Part shown: positions 1 through 8,626 of the stretch, one piece after another | Position numbering within the stretch: the stretch's first letter is position 1 | Layout: every line of letters begins with the position of its first letter | Source of the DNA: Trichomonas vaginalis G3 | Lineage: Eukaryota; Parabasalia; Trichomonadida; Trichomonadidae | Assembly (NCBI RefSeq): GCF_026262505.1 | Contig: NC_067207.1 | Coordinates: 28,674,082 to 28,738,081, forward strand | DNA: 64,000 bases | Direction of reading: 5' to 3' | Translations under genes and position numbers: made by a program | The notes under the pieces: generated by a model | The model's input: only the letters and a program-made list of their open reading frames with translations | Databases searched by the model: none | What the model was told of the DNA's origin: nothing

Positions 1-251
1 TGTGCTATTAAAATAAAGATATATTAATTTTTTAAGAACATGTCAGAAAGTGGTCAGTGCAGCTTAAATAAATCATAAAAATCATTATTTTAATTTACAC
101 TCAGAATGAATCTAAAATAGGCAGAGCGTATTTCTAAAACTTTTGGTTCTTTTGCTTTCGTGAATGGTTGCATTGATTTCTGTTCTTCATTCTTCACCAA
201 ACAAGCTATTACTTGACGAAATATCATATATATAATAAAGAAATACAAATT

Positions 252-1535
252 TTACTCTATAGCTGTTAAATCAGATATAACAGAATTCAATTTTGTCTTT
301 TTCTCAGGAGTGAAAGCTTTTGACTTTTCACAGAAAGACAAAACCTTTTTCGCTAAGAATTTACCAACGTCTCTTCTAAATCCACCTTCTAACTTTGACA
401 CTTCGTCATCAATAATTGCTGGTTCTGCACTCGTGAAATACTCTCTGAAGTAAACCATGATAAACACTTGTTGTTTTGTATCCAATCTTGCAAACTGTGT
501 ACCCTTGAGGAACGAGAAGTTAACAATTGCTTTTGCAGTGAGTTCTGATGCAAACAATGCTGCATTTCGTATTTGTGGAGTTTCAAAGTTAACACATAAT
601 TGTAATGTGTTTCTGAGAGCTTTCATGAGATCGTGAACGAAATGCTTGTCATTCTGTGCAAAGGCCTCTGTAACAGCTGCATAGTATGGATTGTACATCG
701 ATTCGTTGCGACAACATTCGATTATAACAACGGGTACGTCTTTTCTCATGGTTTTTGATAGCTGTAGCTTGGAAATCTTCATAACTGCATCGCTGACATC
801 AACAGCGGTCATAAGAGCATAGAAAACGCCTCTTCTGACGTCAGTTGTCATATGCATTTGGCTGGCGATCTTATTGAGCTTAGTAACGTCTTCATCGATG
901 GTTGTATTCTTTCCGTCAGTTGATGAATAGTAAGAAACTGTATCTTTTCCAAGAGCTTCCAAAAAATTTTTGACATTTTTAGTATCTTTTTTATCGGAAC
1001 TATTTAAAGCGTCAACAACTGGTTGTATGGCATCTGGAACTTCTAATAAAGATCGAGAATAAACGTCGATAAACATATCAGGTAAAATTGCATCGGAATA
1101 AAGTCTTTGAGTAATGCATCTTGTAAACATTGCCTTAGAAACTTTCGAATCGTGCTTTGCAAATGCTTCTCTGATTTGAGCTGAAATAATATTGAAATTT
1201 GATGGAGCAATTCTGTTCAAAAATCCTGTAAATTCACGTCTTGCAGCTTCTTCTTCCTCAGTTCTAACAGCTTTGACCATTTCCACTTTTTGCTTTTTCT
1301 TTGTTGGACGGCCTGCTGTAATTCCTTCTAAAATTTTTGCATAACCGTTATCAATCAAATAACTATCCCATTCGTTAACTTCTGGATCGATACCAAGCTT
1401 TTTTGCATAATATGCAATTTCTTGTTCATCTTGTTCAAGAGTTTCTGGGACGAGGAAGTCAGGTGCTTCAATTCCATCATCTTCCTCTTCTTCCATATCA
1501 TAACCATTATCAGAATATTCTTCTTCTTCAGACAT
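252..1535 (-). CDS. NOM1: NOM1/Sgd1-like nucleolar MIF4G-MA3 protein
   Basis: This is a 427-residue protein. The N-terminus is acidic (residues 1-30) and followed by the DEQEIAYYAKKLGI segment typical of Sgd1/NOM1. A basic stretch (GRPTKKKQKVE, near 75-85) looks like a nuclear localisation signal. The middle (about 100-200) resembles the end of a MIF4G repeat. The C-terminal half has the MA3-type helical pattern around TTDVRRGVFYALMTAVD and NESMYNPYYAAVTEAF, which matches the conserved block of NOM1 (T-D-I-R-R, then YNP-Y-A). Family members act in the nucleolus in small-subunit rRNA processing and recruit eIF4A-type helicases; that role is inferred from the family. It is about half the length of yeast Sgd1, as is common for trichomonad orthologues. 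ATG at 1535; the TAA stop reads into TAAA. Related MIF4G/MA3 proteins such as CWC22 are less likely. Confidence 0.82.
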   Translation of the reverse strand: MSEEEEYSDNGYDMEEEEDDGIEAPDFLVPETLEQDEQEIAYYAKKLGIDPEVNEWDSYLIDNGYAKILEGITAGRPTKKKQKVEMVKAVRTEEEEAARREFTGFLNRIAPSNFNIISAQIREAFAKHDSKVSKAMFTRCITQRLYSDAILPDMFIDVYSRSLLEVPDAIQPVVDALNSSDKKDTKNVKNFLEALGKDTVSYYSSTDGKNTTIDEDVTKLNKIASQMHMTTDVRRGVFYALMTAVDVSDAVMKISKLQLSKTMRKDVPVVIIECCRNESMYNPYYAAVTEAFAQNDKHFVHDLMKALRNTLQLCVNFETPQIRNAALFASELTAKAIVNFSFLKGTQFARLDTKQQVFIMVYFREYFTSAEPAIIDDEVSKLEGGFRRDVGKFLAKKVLSFCEKSKAFTPEKKTKLNSVISDLTAIE

Positions 1536-2271
1536 AATCTTTGCTTTTTATAAGATTTTCGAAGACAAAATCTTTATTTCAGGGGATTGTTTGGTGTATG
1601 TCCCCATATATTCTTACATCCATATTCTTGCATTGACGCCTTGGTATATTGAATTATTTCCTGTATCAATCAAATTTTACATATGGCAGATCCAACTATT
1701 CGATATCTATTTTTATCATATAAATAAATATTTATTTAAAACAAAATTTGAAGTATGAATATGGAATTATATGTATTAAGTAACAATTCATACTATTTAC
1801 TTTTTAAATATTTCACTTGTATAATGAGATAATTTCAAAATAATAATGAAAAATCAAAAAAATCGCAATTTTTAAAAAATCAAATTCGTTTTCTAGAGAT
1901 TGAGTTTCATTTTTTGCTATTTTAAAAAATTTTGGAAAAATTTAGTTCATGCATTACCGTTATTTTAGCGATCTTCATACAAAACACGCTAAAATATTCA
2001 ACAAATTAACAATTTTGGAAACATTTAAAAAATACACCATCAATGATATAATAAAGGCACCGTTTTTCAAGTCCCATTTATAGATGTTCTCAATATCAAT
2101 GTTGAAATTGAAAATTTCAGAAATTATAGTGCTCATTTAATTGATTGTTGAATTATTTCATACTAAGAGGGAAATATTTATCGACAAATCATCACATGGA
2201 TATCAAGTTAACATAAAAATTCAAAAATTACATAATTTATATCACAAAAACCAAACAAAACAGTATTTTAG
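1536..2271. other. Intergenic, no gene seen
   Basis: This stretch is very AT-rich with no convincing open frame on either strand. It should contain the promoter of the NOM1-like gene (minus) and the 3' end of the tetraspanin-like gene. I see no repeat or RNA gene. Confidence 0.6.
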
Positions 2272-2832
2272 TCATCTTTTTTCTCTAGGCACATCAAATA
2301 CATCCGTAACAATAAAGTAAGCAACAAAGCAAACCACCCATATTGCTGAAATTATTACATAAATGTCAAAGCTATTATTTCCGACAAGAAAATAGTATTT
2401 CATTTTATCGTATTGGCTAAGATAACTTTTTGCAAATTGAGTGGTTGCACTATCGGAAGTTTTCTGTGATGTGTAAAGTCCAATCAAGTATTCATATGTA
2501 CTTTGACTCGATACCGATGTATGAATTAATGCTGCAACTAATAAACAAAATGATACTAAGGTTATTAAAATATATATTGAGAAGATCATTGGCACTGAGT
2601 TTTTGCTATTGTATTTCTTGAGACCTGGGATAGCCAAAATTGCGGACACTAATGATGCAACTAATAATATTGCTCCGATGATTGCACATTCAACACCAAC
2701 TGCTTTAACAAAGATTGGTTGTGCAACATTTATTACCCAGTAGCAACTATATATAGCTGATGCTAATGGAATTAGCGTAAGGAGTATACGGAGCCATACT
2801 TTTGGTATATTTAAATCAATTTCATTGGGCAT
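2272..2832 (-). CDS. Four-TM tetraspanin-like membrane protein
   Basis: About 186 residues from the ATG at 2832; an upstream in-frame ATG at 2889 would add 19 residues but lacks conservation cues. There are four hydrophobic segments at about residues 12-34, 42-68, 78-102 and 158-178. The loop between TM3 and TM4 is long (about 55 residues) and the first loop is short, which is the tetraspanin layout. The canonical CCG motif of animal tetraspanins is absent; trichomonad tetraspanin-family proteins are also divergent here. A role in membrane microdomains or adhesion is inferred from topology only. It could instead be an unrelated four-TM protein. Confidence 0.6.
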   Translation of the reverse strand: MPNEIDLNIPKVWLRILLTLIPLASAIYSCYWVINVAQPIFVKAVGVECAIIGAILLVASLVSAILAIPGLKKYNSKNSVPMIFSIYILITLVSFCLLVAALIHTSVSSQSTYEYLIGLYTSQKTSDSATTQFAKSYLSQYDKMKYYFLVGNNSFDIYVIISAIWVVCFVAYFIVTDVFDVPREKR

Positions 2833-2889
2833 TTTATAAAATTTTAAACGTCTATTTTTTAGGAATTTACAGGAGTCAGGGTAAACCAT

Positions 2890-3197
2890 CTACTTCGATA
2901 TTACTATATAAATCTCTGAGATGAAACTTCAATTCGCAAAAATATTTGACTTTGATTTGATCTCTATGTAACCTTGTATTGAGGCACAAATACTTGGTTC
3001 ATAAAAAGACAGACTATTCTTTAATGAAAATTCTGTTGAAAAGATTAAAATCTAATGGAATCGTAACCAAAATTACAAAAATAATCTGTTAAATTAACAG
3101 TACTTTTGGGATATATTATTTTCTTTCACAAAAGCGAAACATATTCTTTGTTTCATCTGATTTGAAAAAAAAAATATCGATTACAGGGATATATAGT
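2890..3197. other. Intergenic, no gene seen
   Basis: AT-rich spacer between two minus-strand genes. No open frame, repeat or RNA gene is evident. Confidence 0.55.
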
Positions 3198-3656
3198 TTA
3201 CAAGAAAGAGTTGCGAGAAACATAAGAACATGGCATTACATTGCCTTCTGGGGCATTAAATGATGCAGCACCATTTTCACAAACATGAACGGAAAGTGTG
3301 GCTGTTGCATTAAGTCTTCTATTTGCGATGTTCTTAAGCTTGCAATCGCATTTAGCAACTGTGTTAACCTCAAAATTTGAGATTTTGAGTTCAACCTCAC
3401 CAATCGGGATATCTCCGCCAAAGATACGTTTCTTAGCTAAGGAGAATATGAACGAGGTTGTATTTTGGTTATGATAACGGACTTCCCAAACTTTCTGAGG
3501 GTACTTTTCCATTGAATCAAATGCTTTTGCATTTCGCAACAATGATGATTTTGTTCCAACGCTGGCCACGATCTTGGATCCATAGTCTACATTGAAATTG
3601 CCTAAATCGAATTTTTCTAGTCTAATGTAGACCACGCGTTGTTGAAAATCAATCAT
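3198..3656 (-). CDS. Small C2-like beta-sandwich protein
   Basis: A 152-residue protein with no signal peptide or membrane segment. Alternating hydrophobic strands (RVVYIRLEKFDLG, KVWEVRYHN, TSFIFSLAKKR, GEVELKISNF, ATLSVHVCENG) resemble a single C2-type sandwich like those in many trichomonad C2-domain proteins. The usual calcium-binding aspartates at the loop tips are not clearly present, so phospholipid binding, if any, may be calcium-independent. The ATG at 3656 is the only good start. Fold assignment is inference; the protein could be a lineage-specific beta protein. Confidence 0.55.
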   Translation of the reverse strand: MIDFQQRVVYIRLEKFDLGNFNVDYGSKIVASVGTKSSLLRNAKAFDSMEKYPQKVWEVRYHNQNTTSFIFSLAKKRIFGGDIPIGEVELKISNFEVNTVAKCDCKLKNIANRRLNATATLSVHVCENGAASFNAPEGNVMPCSYVSRNSFL

Positions 3657-3989
3657 TTTATTAAATTTTTTTGTTTACTGTAAATTTGAATTGAAATCTG
3701 GCTCATCATGATTTTTAGATAATTAGAATCAGCATTTGATAAATAACAAATGTTATTGATGTGATGACCTTATACGCTATGAAAATATTTTATTTGAGGT
3801 CATTCAATTTTTCTGAGAAAGGGACAAACTATCCAGTGTCACTTTTCAAAGGAATAAAAAAAATAATAAAGATGAAATAATAACATGAACTCTTATATAA
3901 ATATAATTTTATCTAAATAGATAAATGAATTAAGCAGTTTACAGTTATATATATTTAATGAGAGACAATATCTAGTTCTATGGTAGAAA

Positions 3990-4486
3990 TGACTCTTAGA
4001 CTCAAATAAGTAACACAGATAGAAAGTACTCAGTATAACAATTATATATGTACACTCAAAGTTAGTCGCTGCTAAAATCTTAACCTTGCATTTCGGGAAA
4101 ATCTGACTAATGGCTCTTAGACTCAAATAAGTAACACAGATAGAAAGTACTCAGTATAACAATTATATATGTACACTCAAAGTTAGTCGCTGCTAAAATC
4201 TTAACCTTGCATTTCGGGAAAATCTGACTAATGGCTCTTAGACTCAAATAAGTAACACAGATAGAAAGTACTCAGTATAACAATTATATATGTACACTCA
4301 AAGTTAGTCGCTGCTAAAATCTTAACCTTGCATTTCGGGAAAATCTGACTAATGGCTCTTAGACTCAAATAAGTAACACAGATAGAAAGTACTCAGTATA
4401 ACAATTATATATGTACACTCAAAGTTAGTCGCTGCTAAAATCTTAACCTTGCATTTCGGGAAAATCTGACTAATGGCTCTTAGACT
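3990..4486. repeat. 121-bp tandem repeat, four copies
   Basis: Four nearly identical head-to-tail units of 121 bp start at 3990, 4111, 4232 and 4353, and a few bases of a fifth follow at 4474. The first unit has minor differences (GACTC for GGCTC). The array lies between the left TIR of MULE-1 and its transposase start. Small open frames through it are a by-product of the repeat. It may hold subterminal transposase binding sites or promoter copies. Confidence 0.93.
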
Positions 4487-4629
4487 TGTTTTGATAATTA
4501 ATTCTTCAATTATATTATAATTTATAACAAATTTCCTCAAACTATCTGTATGTCATTCAATTCCCGGCCACTACATTCAATGATGGACCATTTCCTTCAA
4601 ATTTTGAAATACCTTATTCAATTTGTTGT

Positions 4630-6312
4630 ATGGAGCCCGTGATATTCAACACTATGGAGCTCCTCCAGTTTGGTATCCAAGAAGAGATAAAAGCTAGCAT
4701 GGGCTACTCTCAAAAATGCAGGAAAGAATACTCCACGATCGAATACAAATGTAAGTATCCACAATGTCAAGCTAAATTCAAAGTCCGGATAATAGATCAA
4801 GATAAATATGAACTACTAATCCACTCTGACTCTCATGATCATTCTGCACCTCCGAAATCAACAAAAACAATATCCTCATTATTTGTCAGAAATTATCTTA
4901 AACATTACTTTGAAAACAATATGAATCATGCTACAGCTCAACTTAAGTGTTTCCAAGACTTAAATATTTCATATACAGACGAAGAGTTACTTTCAATATT
5001 TGCACAAGGTCCAGATGCATTACGTAAATTTGCTCAAAGAGCTGAAATTGTTTCCAAACGCTTTAGTTCGGATGAAAAAGTTTCTTTAGCTATCTTTGTC
5101 GAATCTGTTCAAGAAAGTTGTCCAGAAGATTTAATTGAATTTATCTCTGAGCCGGGAAAACTAGTTTTTTTATATGCACCTTTCGAAGCGAAGGCCCTTG
5201 GTCACCAAATTTCTACGTTTCACATCGATTCAACGTATAAACTTCTAAGGGCTAACATTCCATTATATGCACTCACAGGAAAAACAGAACATACTATTGT
5301 TTTTCCTTTTTTGTATTTCTTTATTTCTCCTGACACAAGCGAAAATATTCAATATTGTGTTTGTCGTTATTTTCAATATATTAATAGAGAACCCGAGATG
5401 ATAAGTATGGACTGCGCCCCACAAATAGCCGAGGCAATTGAGCGAGGTATTCCAAACTGTCATATTCTTTGGTGTGGCGTGCATGTCCTTCGCGCCATAT
5501 TAAGAAAAGCGGATAAGTTTAAATCACGAGACAATTTTGAAGAATTTTATAATCTAATGAAATTATTAGTATTCGATACTAAAGAAGAATCTCCCGAGGA
5601 AGAACAGAACCAAGAAGAAGAAAATCCTAGAGAGGAACCAGCTCAATCTCACTTACTTCAAGCAGAAGAAATTGAAGAAGAGGAACAATATGAAGAAGAA
5701 TTCATCGAAAATGAATTTCAACCTTCTCAAATCTTTTTACCACGAGAATCTTCTGATGATCCAAACGATTCTGAATTTATTCCAGAAGAAGAAACGTTTG
5801 AAACAAGTGAAGAAGTTCCAGAGCACCTCACTCAAGAAGAAGCTGCAGACCTAGATGCAGTTTATGATCGAATTCTTGAAATTCTTTCCACTGAACCGAA
5901 AGCCCAAAAGTACTTCGATAGGCAATGGAGGCATCATTTAGATCGTTGGAATAAGCGCTATCGCAACGGAGGTGACGCGACTAATAACGTCAGTGAGTCA
6001 CATTTCAAAGTTCTCAAGCATTCTTATTTCCCAGAGAGAAGGAATATTCGATTAGACGATTTTGTTGTTGAATTATACACAACGGTTGTTCCAGCATTAT
6101 TGATTAAATTTAAAGTTCATTTAATCAATAGTGATAAAGTTGTTCGTATATTACGAAAAGCTAATGACCATGAACAAATATTGGAAAACAAAAAAGTCGA
6201 ATGTTTGAAAATGCTTGAAGCAATATATTCAAGTTTGCAACAAGGATCAATAGATTCAAATCTTGTTTATTGTACTTTAAAGGTACTTTTAAAAAAGAAA
6301 CAATTAATGTAA
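4630..6312 (+). CDS. MULE transposase (MULE-1)
   Basis: A 560-residue Mutator-family transposase. The N-terminus has a FLYWCH-like zinc module (C41-x4-C46, then H65-x3-H69). The DDE core shows HIDSTYKLL (D200), ISMDCAPQIAEAI (D261), then the family signature WCGVHVLRAI (C282-x2-H285) and TNNVSESHFKVLK (E456). Between the C-x2-H motif and the catalytic Glu lies a strongly acidic insertion (about 318-405, rich in E). The C-terminal helices are shared with the remnant at 25819-26091. It catalyses cut-and-paste movement of its own TIR-bounded DNA. The ORF is unbroken and a second ATG lies at codon 9. Expression is unknown. Confidence 0.9.
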   Translation: MEPVIFNTMELLQFGIQEEIKASMGYSQKCRKEYSTIEYKCKYPQCQAKFKVRIIDQDKYELLIHSDSHDHSAPPKSTKTISSLFVRNYLKHYFENNMNHATAQLKCFQDLNISYTDEELLSIFAQGPDALRKFAQRAEIVSKRFSSDEKVSLAIFVESVQESCPEDLIEFISEPGKLVFLYAPFEAKALGHQISTFHIDSTYKLLRANIPLYALTGKTEHTIVFPFLYFFISPDTSENIQYCVCRYFQYINREPEMISMDCAPQIAEAIERGIPNCHILWCGVHVLRAILRKADKFKSRDNFEEFYNLMKLLVFDTKEESPEEEQNQEEENPREEPAQSHLLQAEEIEEEEQYEEEFIENEFQPSQIFLPRESSDDPNDSEFIPEEETFETSEEVPEHLTQEEAADLDAVYDRILEILSTEPKAQKYFDRQWRHHLDRWNKRYRNGGDATNNVSESHFKVLKHSYFPERRNIRLDDFVVELYTTVVPALLIKFKVHLINSDKVVRILRKANDHEQILENKKVECLKMLEAIYSSLQQGSIDSNLVYCTLKVLLKKKQLM

Positions 6313-6401
6313 AAGATTCAAATAATTTTTTATTATTATTTTATTAATTTTTTAAAATAAGGTTAATAAAAAAGTGACACTGGATAGTTTGTCCCACACT
6401 C

Positions 6402-6739
6402 AATTTTTCTTTTGAGTTTTTGAGATTGGATAACATAATCAATATATAGCGTATTATGATTTATGTTATATATGGATGACATTGAAAACAAAATTTCGCG
6501 CTCTAATATTTATTTGAGTTAATGACCGAATGAGCATTGAAAATGAAAAATTGAAAGCAAGCAATATGAAAACATTGTTATATGTATTATTGATATAGAA
6601 TATATTAATATTTACTGTTCCTTAATTTTTCCTCCGCTAGCATTTGAAAAGGCAAAATAAATTAATCGACTTTTCAGAGCTGTTTAATTATTTCCTTAAC
6701 ATCAAAAATGTCATTATGGTAGTGATATTTTAGTATATT
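6402..6739. other. Spacer between two transposons
   Basis: AT-rich DNA between the right target duplication of MULE-1 and the left end of the Harbinger-like element. No gene or repeat is seen apart from the duplicated target at 6402-6410. Confidence 0.55.
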
Positions 6740-7009
6740 GGGGAGAAGCTTCCTAAACTTTTTAATCCCATAAATATGGTCATTATCTGGAATAAAGAGT
6801 TAAGCGTCATATGTCACTTTTTGTACTAAGGAAACATCGACTTTATGCGTTATGACTTTTCGATGAGGAAACAAGTTTCACGTATAAACTTCCTTATCCC
6901 AATAAACCGGCCCTAAACATAATTAATTTTAAGCATTATGGTCTCTTTTCTATGATAACCAAATCAATTTGGTTATCATAGAAAAGCACCAAAAACTGGA
7001 ATAGGAATA
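6740..7009 (+). repeat. Left long terminal inverted repeat of the Harbinger-like element
   Basis: About 270 bp matching the right end (12037-12312) in inverted orientation. It contains a near-perfect palindrome with 20-bp arms (6945-6964 and 6967-6986) around a CA spacer. The similarity then weakens into a short AGGAATAG/GGCAATATGG tail with a local duplication on this side. Confidence 0.9.
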
Positions 7010-7389
7010 GCCGCGTTAAAACAGGAATAGGCAATATGGAAACAAGGTAGACTCAAACTCATACTCAAGGCAAGACTGATACAAGAATTACAACAAAATT
7101 TTACAAATCTATTATTTATTCAATTTAATGGCAGGTTTAGTACCGAAGAGTTTGCATTCTACTTTTTGCTCTTATTTTACAAAAATATTCTAAAAATTTG
7201 TAACTTCTTTATAATATAATACTTTTTTTCAAATTTACTTTCCAAACGTTAATGTCTTGTTACGGCTATATCTTTGTACGGGGAAATAAAGAAATTTTAT
7301 TATGCTATTATATTATTTTTTTTAAATCAATATCTAATCAATAGTAAGTTAGATTTTTTATTAAAAGAGCAAATAAAGATACGATCGAG

Positions 7390-8444
7390 TAAGGGTTTCG
7401 TTTTGCGAAAAAAACGTACAATACGCAATTTCGCTAAAAAAACATTTAGCTAGCAATTTCGACCTTTGACTCCACTCAAGACGTCACTTTTTTAATTTTG
7501 CGGTATCATATTTTTGGAAAATCTTTATGAATATTATATAAAAAGTCTCTTTAATATCTATATTTCATATTTTTATCGATTTTTAAAGTTTTTGCGAAAA
7601 GTATTCAATTATTTTTGCTATTTGATCGGGTAAATGTCAGATTTGCGACATTTTCTGATATGATATTCAGATTCTACGTTGATAATAATGCTTATAGAAC
7701 CCTCTTGCTATTGTGTCAAAATTGCGAAACCGATAGCAAAAATATCTCGCAATATCAAAATTGAGATATTGAGTGAATTATGCATTATAGAGATTAAAAA
7801 TCTGATTTGTGAAAACATCTCATCAGTTTCTAGCTAATTCAAAAATCTTTACTATCTTATTCGATTAAAATGAAAAGGGAATAGTTTCATTATGCTTTAA
7901 ATGACAGCCTTATAATATAATCATAGTTTTCGCTCAATATGCAGCATTTTTTTTCGAAATCTATGGTCAATATCCTAAATACTGATTGCTTTGCATTCAT
8001 ATCTCTTACATTTTCTATACCCACATCACTATTCATTGCTATTCCTATCTTTTTCATTTTTGTTTGTTTCTCATAATTTCTCAAAAAACATGATAACTTG
8101 ATATTTGTAAATATCATACTTTATAACGTAAATAAGAACTTGACCTATTAAGAAAAGCAGTAATGAAAAGAAAATCTGAAATTCATAAAAATTACAAGTT
8201 TCTGATGACAATTAGCTTAATTAAACCAGGTACAAGATTATATAATTGTATTTTCTATCCAATTATCCATATAATATCTTATCCAGAAAAAATAACTTGA
8301 TCAATACCAAATGATTTTTTAACTAGTAAATAAAGTATTTTCTTTACACACACATTGTATATCATAGTTTTTTTTTTGGTTTCGCAAAACATCCAAAAAC
8401 AAATATGCTATAAAAGTGACAATTTTAGCAAAACGAAACCCTTA
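7390..8444. mobile_element. Nested non-autonomous MITE-like element
   Basis: A 1055-bp insertion inside the Harbinger-like element. The left end TAAGGGTTTCGTTTTGC is repeated inverted at the right end (GCAAAACGAAACCCTTA). The 7-bp sequence GATCGAG flanks both sides (7383-7389, 8445-8451) as a target duplication. It contains no credible gene; a 75-codon frame on the minus strand has no recognisable features. The family is uncertain: the TIR length and 7-8 bp duplication would suit a hAT-like or MULE-derived MITE. Confidence 0.75.
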
Positions 8445-8626
8445 GATCGAGCAATAGTTTATTTTAAATCTCAATATTATAAAATAAATGTTCAAAATTT
8501 TTAAGTAATAATACTAAATACTTAAATAAGTAAAAGCACACAAGAAAAATATTCACTAACTTAAGAAAAAATCATATATTTAGAGAATTATCCCTTATAA
8601 TAAGATTAAAAAAAATTAAACTGTTT

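Larger units (their letters stand above)
3815..6401 (+). mobile_element. MULE-1, Mutator-like DNA transposon
   Basis: A 2.6 kb element. The left end begins GAGAAAGGGACAAACTATCC and the right end is its inverted counterpart (GAGTGTGGGACAAACTATCC on the minus strand); the terminal repeats continue to about 32 bp through GTGTCACTTTT. The direct repeat AATTTTTCT flanks it (3806-3814 and 6402-6410). This extends to 11 bp if TC is counted, so the target duplication is 9-11 bp, the Mutator hallmark. It contains one full-length transposase gene (4630-6312) and a 121-bp tandem array just inside the left end. It looks intact, with one uninterrupted ORF, and its ends match those of the small element at 25349-26302. 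Confidence 0.9.

Noticed and set aside
3893-4540. Minus-strand frames of 60-77 codons with identical internal sequence
   Set aside because: They are translations of the 121-bp tandem repeat in MULE-1.
7890-8117. 75-codon minus-strand frame inside the MITE
   Set aside because: No domain, no homologous pattern, and within a small non-autonomous element.
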